Counted from the stretch's first letter, positions 1-8,534 are shown. The stretch is DNA of 64,000 bases from Streptomyces sp. CB02056 (GCF_001905545.1 NZ_LIPD01000003.1:903147-967146), one strand, 5' to 3'. Notes: a model not told the origin generated them from the letters alone. Translations and numbers: made by a program.

Positions 1-1
1 G

Positions 2-187
2 GAGCTGGACTACGGGGGCCTGGTGCATCTGCTGGGCCCGGAGCGGCTCCTGGCGGACCGTTCGGCGGGGGAGCTGGAGGAGGGGCTGCGGGCGCTGCGG
101 GCCGGCGACACCGCGGAGGCGCTGCGGGTCCACGGGGAGCTGACGGTGCGGTGGCGCCGGGTGCTGGCGCTGCGGCACGCGAACTGA
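2..187 (+). CDS. C-terminal 61 residues of an unidentified protein (5' end outside window)
   Basis: An open frame enters from the left edge and ends at TGA 185-187. The visible 61 residues are Leu-, Arg- and Glu-rich and look helical (GELEEGLRALRAGD, then a segment ending ALRHAN). I recognise no motif. It is read toward bldC but about 490 bases separate them, so it is probably not co-transcribed. Codon use (GC at third positions) is typical of a real streptomycete gene. The product is unknown. Confidence 0.6.
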   Translation, partial: ELDYGGLVHLLGPERLLADRSAGELEEGLRALRAGDTAEALRVHGELTVRWRRVLALRHAN

Positions 188-674
188 CGTCCGACCGCGC
201 GTGTATGACTGTAAGAGTCCTAAGGGCTGCACATCGGATGACCAAGGTCCCGGTTCGGGTCAATAGCTGCCGAACGTGACACTACTCACCGTTGACGCGA
301 ACTTACCCCTATGTGCAAAAATGGGACAACCAGCCCAACTTCACGTGAGCGTGCCCACTTTTGGGTGGTTCTGGAGTCGATGCGTGCTTTGCGGGGAAAC
401 GGAGGGTCTGGTCCCCCCGTAACCGGATGTCATCACTATGTGACTGTCCGCTATGGGGTGGTCCATCGCCATCCGTCGGCCTTGAACCCGTGAGGGGTCA
501 ATTTTGGCGGTTTGGTCGATAGGGCTGGACGGATGGTGTAGTTGTAGACACCAGGACAAGCCGTTCGTCCTATAACCGACTCGGCCCGTCTATGCCATTT
601 CGGGCATCGCGGGCCAAGGTGCAGAATTTGAAGGATAGAACCGCCCTGGTTCGGTTCTCCCGAGGAGGCCGCTC
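188..674 (+). promoter_or_regulatory. Long upstream region of bldC with candidate promoter elements
   Basis: This 487-base gap holds no convincing gene; the short frames in it have poor codon bias. It is less GC-rich than its surroundings. Visible elements are a TTGACG at 292-297, an inverted repeat with 6-base arms TGGTGT/ACACCA at 534-553, and a TATAAC at 571-576 that could be a -10 box about 100 bases before bldC. A good ribosome site (GAGGAGG, 662-668) precedes the start codon. The long region suits a developmentally controlled gene, but promoter assignments are inference. Confidence 0.4.
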
Positions 675-881
675 ATGACCGCTCGTACCCCTGATGCTGA
701 GCCGCTGCTGACGCCGGCAGAGGTTGCCACCATGTTCCGCGTGGACCCGAAGACGGTCACCCGCTGGGCCAAGGCAGGCAAGCTGACGTCGATTCGCACG
801 CTCGGTGGTCACCGCCGTTACCGTGAGGCGGAGGTGCGCGCTCTGCTGGCTGGGATTCCCGCCCAGCGTACTGAGGCCTGA
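675..881 (+). CDS. bldC: Developmental regulator BldC (small MerR-like DNA-binding protein)
   Basis: The 68-residue product consists of little more than one MerR-type winged helix-turn-helix. The helix-turn-helix segment LLTPAEVATMFRVDPKTVTRWA is followed by the wing segment SIRTLGGHRRYREAEVRALLAG. Length and sequence match BldC of Streptomyces, which binds DNA as head-to-tail oligomers on direct repeats and delays entry into development by controlling many sporulation genes. It has no effector domain. ATG 675 is preceded by a strong Shine-Dalgarno sequence and followed by its own terminator, so it is monocistronic. Identification is by family recognition and is strong. Confidence 0.97.
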   Translation: MTARTPDAEPLLTPAEVATMFRVDPKTVTRWAKAGKLTSIRTLGGHRRYREAEVRALLAGIPAQRTEA

Positions 882-899
882 TAGGCCGAAGGCTCTTTT

Positions 900-947
900 A
901 AAGGGGCCGCTTACCGGACTCCGCCGGGTCCGGTAAGCGGCCCCTTT
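900..947 (+). terminator. Intrinsic terminator of bldC
   Basis: Two perfectly complementary 19-base arms (900-918 and 929-947) enclose a 10-base loop 19 bases after the bldC stop. The 3' arm ends in CCCCTTT, the usual short T-tract of streptomycete terminators. Confidence 0.85.
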
Positions 948-1195
948 GTCGTGCCCGCCCGAGGGTGTTCGGGCGTCGGCCGAGTGGTCGGAATGTTGAA
1001 CTCCGGATAACGATTTGATGCGCGTGGGGTGGGGGGGATTTACAGTGAATAGCTGTACAATTTTACATATTAAATTAACGGGGTTCCGGAGAGGGCTCCA
1101 CGAGGCCGGCTCCGGAGGGGACCGGGTGACGACCGTCACACGGTCTGTCACTTGTGGTCTAGACCTACTCGGGGTAAAGGGCCGAACGGCCAAAA
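948..1195. other. Gene-free spacer with a strongly AT-rich patch
   Basis: There is no credible gene here. A segment at about 1040-1080 (containing TACAATTTTACATATTAAAT) is far richer in A+T than anything nearby. It is followed by short inverted repeats (for example GGTCTAGACC at 1156-1165). It could be a promoter, a protein-binding site or a relic. Nothing in it identifies a function. Confidence 0.3.
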
Positions 1196-1233
1196 GCGAG
1201 AGGCCCGGAACCTGACGGTTCCGGGCCTCTCGC
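1196..1233 (-). terminator. Intrinsic terminator of tRNA-Asp
   Basis: Two 17-base perfectly complementary arms (1196-1212 and 1217-1233) sit just past the 3' end of the tRNA-Asp gene. On the minus strand the hairpin is followed by TTTTGG, a classic intrinsic terminator. Confidence 0.85.
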
Positions 1234-1240
1234 GTTGCGG

Positions 1241-1314
1241 CGATCCCGACGGGACTTGAACCCGCGACCTCCACCTTGACAGGGTGGCGAGCTAACCAAC
1301 TGCTCCACGGGACC
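1241..1314 (-). tRNA. tRNA-Asp (anticodon GTC)
   Basis: A 74-base cloverleaf reads on the minus strand. The 7-bp acceptor stem is GGTCCCG/CGGGATC, and the anticodon stem CCACC/GGTGG holds the loop CTGTCAA with anticodon GTC. The T arm has the loop TTCAAGT. CCA is not encoded. The gene body is identical base for base to the second tRNA-Asp at 8535-8608. Here it stands alone between bldC and hrpA. Confidence 0.97.
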
Positions 1315-1470
1315 AGGGTTTCCTGATCTCGTTCACTCGCTTGCCGCGCTGCGAACAAGACAGACTGTAGCCCATGGTGGGCCCCCAGGTCGAACTGGCT
1401 CCTGAACGCCCACCCGCACCCGTCCGCAGCTCACAGCACCGGCGGGGGCGGTCACCCGCCCCCGCCCGGG

Positions 1471-4400
1471 TCAGAGCGTCGCCCGCGCCGCGTCCATCGC
1501 CTTCATGATCCGCTTCTCCGAGACCGGGCTCGGCGTGCCCAGCGACTGGGCGAAGAAACTGACCCGCAGCTCCTCGATCATCCAGCGGATCGCCCGCACC
1601 TCCGCGGACGGCTGGTGCCCGGCCGGCACCGCCGCCAGCAGCTCCCCGTACGCCTGCTGGACCTGCTGCACCTTCAGCAGCTGCTGGGCGTCCCGCTGCG
1701 GGTGGTTGGGCAGCGCCTCCAGGCGGCGGTCCACCGCCAGCAGGTAGCGCTTGAGGTCCGGCAGCCGCTGCCAGCCGGTGGCCGTCACGAAGCCCGGGTG
1801 CACCAGCGAGGCCAGGTGCAGCCGGACGTCGTTCACCGCGTTCAGCAGCACCGGGCTGCTCACCGACTTCAGCCGGGTCGAGGCCTTGTGGAAGGCGATC
1901 AGCGCGGTGGCCGTCTTCAGGGTGGTGTCCGCGGACAGGTCGTACAGGTCCGCGCGCACCTTGTCGTGCAGCTTCCCGAAGGCCGCCTCGTCCCAGGCCG
2001 GGCCGCCGTTCAGGGCCATCAGCCGGTCCGTCGCGGCCGACACCACGTCCTCGAACAGGGCGGTGATCGAACCGTGCGGGCTGTGCGAGAGCGCCAGCTT
2101 CGCCTGGTTGCCCAGCCGGCCCTGGATCGACTTGGCCGGGGAGTTGGTGGTCAGCGTCAGCAGCCGCCGCGTCCCCTCCCACATCGACCGGGCCTGCGCC
2201 TCCGGGGTGTCGAACAGCTTGACGCCGACCGACGGCCCCTCGTCCACCAGTGCCGGGTAGGCGCGCATCGAGTGGCCGCGCGAGCGCTGCTCGAAGGTGC
2301 GCTGGAGCACCGGCAGCGAGGCCGGCCAGGCGGTCAGCCCGCTCTGCTCGATGCCCTGGCCGGAGGCGGCCGAGGAGAGCGTCTCCTTGAGCTTGGGCTT
2401 GAGCTTCAGCCGCAGCTCCTCCAGGTCCTTGGACTCGGCGAGCTTGCGGCGCCCGTCCACCACCCGGAAGGTCACCTTGAGGTGGTCGGGGACCCGTTCG
2501 TCGTCCCAGGCCTCCGGGGGCACGGTGACCGCCGTCAGGCGCTTCAGGGCGTGCTCCAGGGCCGGGAGGAGCGGTTCCTGGCGGTCCTTCACCGCGCGCA
2601 GCGCCGCCTTGGCGAAGTCCGGCGCCGGGACGAAGTTGCGGCGGACCGCCTTCGGCAGCGACTTGATGTACGCGGTGACCAGCTCCTCCCGCAGACCGGG
2701 GATCTGCCAGTCGAAGCCCTCCGCGGTGACCTGGTTGAGCACCGGCAGCGGGATGTGCACCGTCACGCCGTCCGCGTCGCTGCCCGGCTCGAACTGGTAG
2801 GTCAGCTTGAAGCGGAGCTTGCCCTGCTGCCAGTGGTCCGGGTAGTCGGCCTCGGTGACGCCGCCCGCGGCGTCGTTGATCAGCATCGACTTCTCGAAGT
2901 TCAGCAGGTCCGGCTGCTCGTGCCGGGCCTTCTTCCACCAGGAGTCGAAGTGCCGGGTGGAGACGACCTCCTCGGGCAGCCGGGCGTCGTAGAACTCGAA
3001 CAGGGTCTGGTCGTCGACCATGATGTCCCGGCGGCGGGCCCGGTTCTCCAGCTCCTCGACCTCGCCGAGCAGCTTGCGGTTCTCCGCGAAGAACCGGTGG
3101 TGGGTCTCCCAGTCGCCCTCGACCAGCGCGTTGCGGATGAACAGCTCGCGGCAGAGCTCCGGGTCGATCCGCCCGTAGTTGACCTTGCGCTGGGCGACGA
3201 CCGGCATCCCGTAGAGGGTCACCTTCTCGTACGCCATGACGGCGCCGGCCTTCTTCTCCCAGTGCGGCTCGCTGTAGCTCCGCTTGATCAGGTGGCCGGC
3301 CAGCGGCTCGACCCACTCCGGCTCGATCTTCGCGTTGATCCGCGCCCAGAGCCGGGAGGTCTCCACCAGCTCGGCCGACATCACCCAGCGCGGCGGCTTC
3401 TTGAACAGGCCGGAGCCCGGGAAGACCGCGAAGCGGGCGCCGCGCGCGCCGCCGTACTCGCGCTTCTCCACGTCGAACAGGCCGATGTGGGAGAGCAGGC
3501 CGGCCAGCAGCGACTGGTGGATCCGGTCGGCGTCCGGCTCGGCGTCCTCGTGCGGCTCCTCGATCGTGACGCCCAACTGCTTGGCGACGGTGCGCAGCTG
3601 GACGTAGATGTCCTGCCACTCCCGTATCCGCAGGTAGTTGAGGAACTCCGACTTGCACATCCGGCGGAACGCCGAGGAGGAGAGCTCCCGCTGCTGCTCC
3701 CGGACGTAGCGCCACATCGCCAGGTAGGAGAGGAAGTCGGAGGTCTCCGAGTTGAACCGCTTGTGCCGCTCGTCGGCGGCCTGGCGCTTCTCGGCCGGGC
3801 GCTCGCGCGGGTCCTGGATGGAGAGCGCGGCGGCGATCACCATGACGTCGCGGACGCAGCCGTTGCGGTCCGCCTCCAGCACCATGCGGGCCATCCGCGG
3901 GTCCACCGGGAGCTGGGCGAGCTTGCGGCCGAGCGCGGTCAGGCGCTTGCGCGGGTCCTTCTCGTCCGGGTCCAGCGCGCCCAGCTCGTGCAGCAGGTGG
4001 ACGCCGTCCTTGATGTTGCGCGAGTCCGGCGGGTCCAGGAACGGGAAGGCGGCGATGTCGCCGAGGCCGGCCGCGGTCATCTGGAGGATCACCGAGGCCA
4101 GGTTGGTGCGCAGGATCTCGGCGTCGGTGAACTCGGGGCGGGAGAGGAAGTCCTCCTCCGAGTAGAGCCGGATGCAGATGCCGTCCGAGGTGCGGCCGCA
4201 GCGGCCCTTGCGCTGGTTGGCGCTGGCCTGGCTGATCGCCTCGATCGGCAGCCGCTGCACCTTGGTGCGGTGGCTGTAGCGGGAGATCCGGGCGGTGCCC
4301 GGGTCGATCACGTACTTGATGCCGGGGACGGTCAGCGAGGTCTCGGCGACGTTGGTGGCCAGCACGATCCGGCGGCTGCGCGAGCGCTGGAAGACCCTGT

Positions 4401-5460
4401 GCTGCTCGGCCGAGCTGAGCCGGGCGTACAGCGGCAGGACCTCGGTGTTCTTCAGCTTCAGCTTGTCGAGGGCGTCCGCGGTGTCGCGGATCTCGCGCTC
4501 GCCGGAGAGGAAGACCAGGATGTCGCCCGGGCCCTCGGCCTGGAGCTCCTCGGCGGCCTCGCAGATCGCCTGGACCTGGTCCCGGTCCCGGTCGCGGTCG
4601 ACCTCGTCCGCCTCGTCGTCCCCGTCCTCGGCGAGCGGCCGGTAGCGGACCTCCACCGGGTAGGTGCGCCCGGAGACCTCGACGATCGGGGCGTCGCCGA
4701 AGTGGCGGGCGAAGCGCTCCGGGTCGATGGTCGCGGAGGTGATCACGACCTTGAGGTCCGGGCGGCGGGGGAGCAGCTGCTTGACGTAGCCGAGGATGAA
4801 GTCGATGTTGAGGCTGCGCTCGTGCGCCTCGTCGATGATCAGGGTGTCGTACTGGTGCAGGTCGCGGTCGGTCTGGATCTCCGCGAGCAGGATGCCGTCC
4901 GTCATCAGCTTGACCAGGGTGTCCTGGCCGACCTGGTCGGTGAACCGGACCTTCCAGCCGACCGCCTCGCCGAGCGGGCTGTCCAGCTCCTCCGCGACCC
5001 GCTCCGCCACCGTGCGGGCGGCGATCCGGCGCGGCTGGGTGTGGCCGACCAGGCCGCGCACGCCGCGGCCCAGCTCCAGGCAGATCTTCGGGATCTGGGT
5101 GGTCTTGCCGGAGCCGGTCTCGCCCGCGACGATCACCACCTGGTGGTCCCGGATCGCCGCCAGGATCTCGTCCTTCTTCTGGCTGACCGGGAGCTCGGCG
5201 GGATAGCCGATCTCCGGCACGGCCTTCCGGCGGCGCTCGACGACCAGCTCGGCGCGGTCGATGTCGGCGGCGATCTCGGCGGCGACCTTCTGCCGGGCCT
5301 CGGGCTTGCGGACCCGACGGGCCCCCTCCAGCCGGCGCCCGATCCGCACCTGGTCGCGCAGGGTCAGCTCGGGCAGACGGGCGGCCAGCTCGCCGATTCC
5401 GGGGCCGCCCTCGGCGGGTACGGTGGCGGACTGGACTGCGGGAGAACTCACTGCGGGCAT
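1471..5460 (-). CDS. hrpA: ATP-dependent RNA helicase HrpA (DEAH-box)
   Basis: This 1329-residue DEAH-box helicase has the order expected for HrpA: a short N-terminal region, Walker A GETGSGKT at residues 113-120, DEAH near residue 210, motif III SAT, motif VI QRKGRCGR, then helicase-associated, OB-fold and the long C-terminal DUF3418 regions. HrpA unwinds RNA with 3'-5' polarity and rescues stalled ribosomes in E. coli. The length is normal for the family. I chose ATG 5460; an upstream in-frame GTG at 5496 would add 12 residues, and neither has a clear ribosome site. It is divergent from the sigma-factor gene that follows. In S. coelicolor hrpA also lies next to bldC. Confidence 0.95.
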   Translation of the reverse strand: MPAVSSPAVQSATVPAEGGPGIGELAARLPELTLRDQVRIGRRLEGARRVRKPEARQKVAAEIAADIDRAELVVERRRKAVPEIGYPAELPVSQKKDEILAAIRDHQVVIVAGETGSGKTTQIPKICLELGRGVRGLVGHTQPRRIAARTVAERVAEELDSPLGEAVGWKVRFTDQVGQDTLVKLMTDGILLAEIQTDRDLHQYDTLIIDEAHERSLNIDFILGYVKQLLPRRPDLKVVITSATIDPERFARHFGDAPIVEVSGRTYPVEVRYRPLAEDGDDEADEVDRDRDRDQVQAICEAAEELQAEGPGDILVFLSGEREIRDTADALDKLKLKNTEVLPLYARLSSAEQHRVFQRSRSRRIVLATNVAETSLTVPGIKYVIDPGTARISRYSHRTKVQRLPIEAISQASANQRKGRCGRTSDGICIRLYSEEDFLSRPEFTDAEILRTNLASVILQMTAAGLGDIAAFPFLDPPDSRNIKDGVHLLHELGALDPDEKDPRKRLTALGRKLAQLPVDPRMARMVLEADRNGCVRDVMVIAAALSIQDPRERPAEKRQAADERHKRFNSETSDFLSYLAMWRYVREQQRELSSSAFRRMCKSEFLNYLRIREWQDIYVQLRTVAKQLGVTIEEPHEDAEPDADRIHQSLLAGLLSHIGLFDVEKREYGGARGARFAVFPGSGLFKKPPRWVMSAELVETSRLWARINAKIEPEWVEPLAGHLIKRSYSEPHWEKKAGAVMAYEKVTLYGMPVVAQRKVNYGRIDPELCRELFIRNALVEGDWETHHRFFAENRKLLGEVEELENRARRRDIMVDDQTLFEFYDARLPEEVVSTRHFDSWWKKARHEQPDLLNFEKSMLINDAAGGVTEADYPDHWQQGKLRFKLTYQFEPGSDADGVTVHIPLPVLNQVTAEGFDWQIPGLREELVTAYIKSLPKAVRRNFVPAPDFAKAALRAVKDRQEPLLPALEHALKRLTAVTVPPEAWDDERVPDHLKVTFRVVDGRRKLAESKDLEELRLKLKPKLKETLSSAASGQGIEQSGLTAWPASLPVLQRTFEQRSRGHSMRAYPALVDEGPSVGVKLFDTPEAQARSMWEGTRRLLTLTTNSPAKSIQGRLGNQAKLALSHSPHGSITALFEDVVSAATDRLMALNGGPAWDEAAFGKLHDKVRADLYDLSADTTLKTATALIAFHKASTRLKSVSSPVLLNAVNDVRLHLASLVHPGFVTATGWQRLPDLKRYLLAVDRRLEALPNHPQRDAQQLLKVQQVQQAYGELLAAVPAGHQPSAEVRAIRWMIEELRVSFFAQSLGTPSPVSEKRIMKAMDAARATL

Positions 5461-5601
5461 CCCTCTAGGTTCGCAAGGAGGCACGGCGGAGCGCACCTCG
5501 GTTTTCGAGCCCCTCCAGTGTCACAGCCGTGAGCGGCGAATCGCGAACGCCGGGCAACGGTCCACGGCCGTCCCGGGCTCTGGGGGGTTGAGGAGGTGCT
5601 C

Positions 5602-6120
5602 ATGGGAGCCCACAAGACCGCCCGGGACGAGGAGTTCCGGACGTTCGTCGGCAGCGCCTGGTCACGGCTGCTCAGGACGGCGTACCTGCTCGCGGGGGAC
5701 CGGCACGGCGCCGAGGACCTGGTCCAGCAGGCGCTGGAACGGGCGTACGCGGCCTGGAACAGGGTGCGCGCCGCGGACGATCCGTACGCCTACGTGCGCC
5801 GGATCGTGATCAACGAGCACGCCCGGCGGTTCCGGCGGCGGCTGGTCGAGTACCCGGTCACCGAGTTCCCGGACCGGCCCGCGCCGGCCGGCACCGACCC
5901 GGACGACCGGGCCGTGCTGCTCGCCGCGCTCGGCACCCTGCCGCCGCGGCAGCGCCAGGCCGTGGTGCTGCGCTACTGGGAGGACCTCAGCGAGACCCAG
6001 ACCGCGGAGGCCATGGGCTGCTCGGTCGGGACGGTGAAGAGCCAGGCGGCCCGAGGGCTGGCCAAACTCCGCGGGGCCTCCTCACTCATCGGACTGACGA
6101 GCATCGGAGGGGCAAGATGA
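5602..6120 (+). CDS. SigE-family ECF RNA polymerase sigma factor
   Basis: This 172-residue extracytoplasmic-function sigma factor has two regions. Region 2 (residues about 15-75) includes AYLLAGDRHGAEDLVQQALERAY. Region 4 (about 105-160) has the helix-turn-helix ETQTAEAMGCSVGTVKSQAARGLAKLR. It resembles the actinobacterial SigE-like subfamily. ATG 5602 is chosen because GAGGAGG lies 5 bases upstream at 5590-5596. The stop overlaps the start of the next gene (ATGA), so translation is coupled to a membrane protein that probably acts as its regulator. The stimulus is not visible. Confidence 0.9.
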   Translation: MGAHKTARDEEFRTFVGSAWSRLLRTAYLLAGDRHGAEDLVQQALERAYAAWNRVRAADDPYAYVRRIVINEHARRFRRRLVEYPVTEFPDRPAPAGTDPDDRAVLLAALGTLPPRQRQAVVLRYWEDLSETQTAEAMGCSVGTVKSQAARGLAKLRGASSLIGLTSIGGAR

Positions 6121-7010
6121 GCAACCAGTACCTGCCCGGGGACGAGGCGGGCGGCGACGAGCCGGCCACCGTACGGGCCCTGGGCGAACTGGCCGGCAGC
6201 GTCGAGACCGGGACGGTCCCGTACGACCGGCTGGTCGCCGGGGGCCGGCGGCGGCTGCGGCGCCGGCGGCTGCTGACCGCCGGGGTGGCGGCGGCGCTGG
6301 TCGCCGGGATCGCCGGGGGGACGGCGGTGCTCGGCGAGCGCGGCCGGCAGGCCGTCTCGACCGTGGTCGCGGCCTCGGCCACCGACGTGGCCGTCCCCGG
6401 CTCCGCGGGCGGCACGGCCACCCCGAAGGCGCCCGGCGCCCGGGACCCGTTCAACCCCACCCGGGTCAAGGTCGGCGAGGGCACCGCGAACGGCCACGCC
6501 TGGGAGGCCTGGGTGGCGCTGTGGCCGACCTCCCCCACGAAGGAGGGCGCCCTCAAGCAGGCGCAGCTGATCCGGGCGGAGCGGTACGCCGTCAACCCGG
6601 ACGTGAAGCCGGTCAGGCAGAGCGACGTCGACAGCAACTGGGACGCGGGCATCGACGAGGTGAACTACTACTACACGGTGGACGGCAAGCGGCAGGCCGA
6701 CGACTCCGTGCACGCGGTCTCCTCCCCGGGCGGGTACCCGGCCGCGGTCGGCGGCGCGTCGCTCGGCCTCAAGCACGCGACGGGCATCCCGCCGGTGGTG
6801 ATCGAAGGGGTCCGGGCCGAGGTCGCGAAGGTCGCGGTCGACTGGAAGACCGGCGGCACCACCGAGGCGGTGCCGGTCGCCGTCGGGGACTCCCCGTTCC
6901 GCTACTACGGCGTGGTGGCGAAGCCGGGCACCGACGCCGCGAAGATCACCCAGTACGCGGCGGACGGCTCGGTGGTGAGCAGCACCGACAGCTGGCTCCG
7001 GACCTCCTGA
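6117..7010 (+). CDS. Single-pass membrane protein coupled to the ECF sigma factor (putative anti-sigma partner)
   Basis: The 297-residue protein has a cytoplasmic N-terminus of about 48 residues, an Arg-rich stop (RRRLRRRRLL), one membrane helix at about residues 50-70 and a large extracytoplasmic domain of unknown fold. That topology and the 4-base overlap with the sigma gene suggest an anti-sigma or signal-sensing role. However, I see no zinc-binding HxxxCxxC motif of the ZAS type. The coupling is seen; the anti-sigma function is inference. Confidence 0.7.
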   Translation: MSNQYLPGDEAGGDEPATVRALGELAGSVETGTVPYDRLVAGGRRRLRRRRLLTAGVAAALVAGIAGGTAVLGERGRQAVSTVVAASATDVAVPGSAGGTATPKAPGARDPFNPTRVKVGEGTANGHAWEAWVALWPTSPTKEGALKQAQLIRAERYAVNPDVKPVRQSDVDSNWDAGIDEVNYYYTVDGKRQADDSVHAVSSPGGYPAAVGGASLGLKHATGIPPVVIEGVRAEVAKVAVDWKTGGTTEAVPVAVGDSPFRYYGVVAKPGTDAAKITQYAADGSVVSSTDSWLRTS

Positions 7011-7029
7011 CCACCTGACCGGGCCGGAT

Positions 7030-7056
7030 GGCGGGCTCGACGGAACCGAGCCCGCC
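7030..7056 (+). terminator. Intrinsic terminator after the sigma/membrane protein operon
   Basis: Arms 7030-7039 and 7047-7056 (10 bp, perfectly paired, GC-rich) form a hairpin 20 bases after the stop. There is no T-tract, which is common in streptomycetes. Confidence 0.6.
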
Positions 7057-7117
7057 GTCCGCGACCCTACTCAGGCGCCAGGAACACGGTCAACGCCGCC
7101 CGGCCCCACCGCCCGGC

Positions 7118-7603
7118 TCACCGTGCCGCCGCCCGGCGGACGGTGAGCCGGGCGGCCGAGACGACCGCGAACAGCAGGCCGCCCGCCAGGAAGAACGGCT
7201 CGTAGCCGAAGGTCGCGAACCGGGCCATCGCGTCCAGCTCGGCCCCCGACCGGCCGCCGGTGGCCAGCGCGATCCAGTCCGGCACCGACGGCGCGGCGTG
7301 CAGCACCAGCAGCGCGGTGGTGCCCCACAGCGCGAAGCCCAGCAGCCGGGCCGGCACCCGGGCACCCCACCGCCGCACCGGCGCCAGCGCCACCGCCGCG
7401 GCCACCGCGCACAGCGGGATCGCGATCACGTCGATCACCAGCAGCGGCGTGCTGCTCCACACCGACAGCCCGTCCGGCAGCCCCAGCCGCCCGTCCGCCA
7501 GCCAGTACACGTGCACCAGCGCGAAGGCCACCGCCCACCCCGCCGCCGCGTACCCGGCGCCCCGCGCCACCCGGTTCCACCCCGTGTCCCGTGTCGTCTC
7601 CAT
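7118..7603 (-). CDS. DUF3995-like integral membrane protein
   Basis: The 161-residue protein has four predicted membrane helices (about residues 12-32, 50-75, 85-108 and 130-152). Its first helix contains WAVAFALVHVYWLADG, a pattern I associate with the DUF3995 family of small actinobacterial membrane proteins. No catalytic residues are apparent and the function is unknown. ATG 7603 was chosen because the frame upstream of it loses membrane-protein character and overlaps the vapB promoter. It stands alone, convergent with the sigma-factor operon and divergent from vapBC. Confidence 0.75.
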   Translation of the reverse strand: METTRDTGWNRVARGAGYAAAGWAVAFALVHVYWLADGRLGLPDGLSVWSSTPLLVIDVIAIPLCAVAAAVALAPVRRWGARVPARLLGFALWGTTALLVLHAAPSVPDWIALATGGRSGAELDAMARFATFGYEPFFLAGGLLFAVVSAARLTVRRAAAR

Positions 7604-7699
7604 GCCGTCCACGGTCCCGCGCCGCCCCACCCCGCCGGATCGTCCCGCGGGCGGTACCCCCTCCCCCTCCAGGGGGAACCGGTCGCCCACCCGGAAGTG

Positions 7700-7735
7700 C
7701 CAGCAATATGCAGCTGGTGCAGCTAAAATGCAGGC
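7700..7735 (+). promoter_or_regulatory. Putative promoter/operator of the vapBC operon
   Basis: Three TGCAG repeats start at 7709, 7718 and 7729. They overlap a short inverted repeat (AGCT at 7712-7715 and 7721-7724) and a TAAAAT immediately ahead of the vapB start codon. Such sites usually serve autorepression by the toxin-antitoxin complex. The repeats are seen; the role is inference. Confidence 0.45.
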
Positions 7736-7966
7736 ATGACAGCCATCACCATCCGCGAAGTCCCGGACCCGGTCCTGGACGCCCTCAAGCTGAAGGCCGC
7801 GCAGGCCGGAAAGAGCCTCCAGGCCTACCTGCTCGACCTCGTCACCCGCGAGGCGGCCACCCCGTCGCTCGCCGAGATGATGACCAGGCTCGACCGGGAG
7901 GCCCGGACCGAGATCAGCACCGCCGACATCCTCTCGGCGATCGACGAGGGCCGGGAGCCCCGGTGA
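7736..7966 (+). CDS. Type II antitoxin, FitA/VapB-like
   Basis: The 76-residue protein begins with the short strand-then-helix pattern of ribbon-helix-helix antitoxins (MTAITIREVPDPVLDALK). It continues with a helix (AAQAGKSLQAYLLDLV) typical of FitA-like proteins. The C-terminal part is acidic and probably wraps the toxin. Its last bases overlap the toxin start (GTGA at 7963-7966), so both are made from one message. A direct-repeat operator lies just upstream. The expected role is to bind and inhibit the PIN toxin and repress the operon. Confidence 0.9.
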   Translation: MTAITIREVPDPVLDALKLKAAQAGKSLQAYLLDLVTREAATPSLAEMMTRLDREARTEISTADILSAIDEGREPR

Positions 7967-8367
7967 CCTCCACCGTCGTCGTGGACTGCTCGGCCCTGGT
8001 CCGGGCACTCGCCGACCACGGCCCGGCCGGCCGCGCCGTCCGCGCCCGGCTCCGCGACCTGGATGTGCTCGCCGCCCCGGGCCTGCTCGACTACGAGCTC
8101 GTCTCGGCCCTGTTCGGCATGGTCCGGGGCGGGAAGCTCACGGCGAAGGAGGCGGAGAAGGCGATCGCCGACTACCAGGCGCTCGCCGTCACCAAGCACG
8201 AGACGCTGGTCCTCTGGCAGCGGGTCCGGGAGCTCCACCACGACATCAGCGCCTACGACGCCCAGTACGTGGCACTCGCCGAGACCCTCGCCGTCCCCCT
8301 GGTCACCAGCGACGCCCGCATCCGACGCAGCGGCGCGGCCAGGTGCGCGATCGAGGTCTTCGCCTAG
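7963..8367 (+). CDS. PIN-domain ribonuclease toxin (VapC family)
   Basis: The 134-residue PIN domain carries all four acidic metal ligands: D8 (VVVDCSALV), E45 (DYELVSAL), D99 (SAYDAQYVALA) and D117 (VTSDARI). VapC toxins are Mg-dependent ribonucleases that often cut tRNA or rRNA. GTG 7963 is used because it overlaps the antitoxin stop and gives the standard PIN N-terminus. Intact active-site residues imply a functional toxin. It sits directly before a tRNA cluster transcribed toward it, separated by a perfect bidirectional terminator. Confidence 0.92.
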   Translation: MTSTVVVDCSALVRALADHGPAGRAVRARLRDLDVLAAPGLLDYELVSALFGMVRGGKLTAKEAEKAIADYQALAVTKHETLVLWQRVRELHHDISAYDAQYVALAETLAVPLVTSDARIRRSGAARCAIEVFA

Positions 8368-8392
8368 TCGGCCGGCGGGGCGGGAGAACGGC

Positions 8393-8426
8393 GAAGCCCC
8401 CGTAGCGAATTCGCTACGGGGGCTTC
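8393..8426. terminator. Bidirectional terminator between vapC and the tRNA cluster
   Basis: The 34-base segment is one perfect palindrome centred on GAATTC, with arms starting GAAGCCCCCG. It lies between two converging transcripts (vapC on plus, tRNA-Phe on minus) and can terminate both. Confidence 0.85.
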
Positions 8427-8433
8427 CGGGTTG

Positions 8434-8507
8434 TGGCCAGGGCCGGGGTCGAACCGGCGACCTTCCGCTTTTCAGGCGGACGCTCGTACCAACTGAGCTA
8501 CCTGGCC
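8434..8507 (-). tRNA. tRNA-Phe (anticodon GAA)
   Basis: This 74-base cloverleaf on the minus strand has acceptor stem GGCCAGG/CCTGGCC and an anticodon loop CTGAAAA in a TCCGC/GCGGA stem. The T loop is TTCGACC. CCA is not encoded. It is the last of three tRNA genes transcribed in the order Glu-Asp-Phe. Confidence 0.97.
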
Positions 8508-8534
8508 GTACTGCACCGTCTCTTGCGAGACGAG

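Noticed and set aside
311..493. A 60-residue frame in the bldC upstream region
   Set aside because: No ribosome site, poor third-position GC and no motif; treated as regulatory DNA.
1615..5532. A 1305-residue open frame antisense to hrpA
   Set aside because: Composition is Arg/Gly/Val-rich without any domain; hrpA on the other strand has all helicase motifs.
8393..8426. Perfect 34-base palindrome as an attachment or recombination site
   Set aside because: It sits between converging genes next to a tRNA 3' end, with no integrase or element boundary; a bidirectional terminator explains it.
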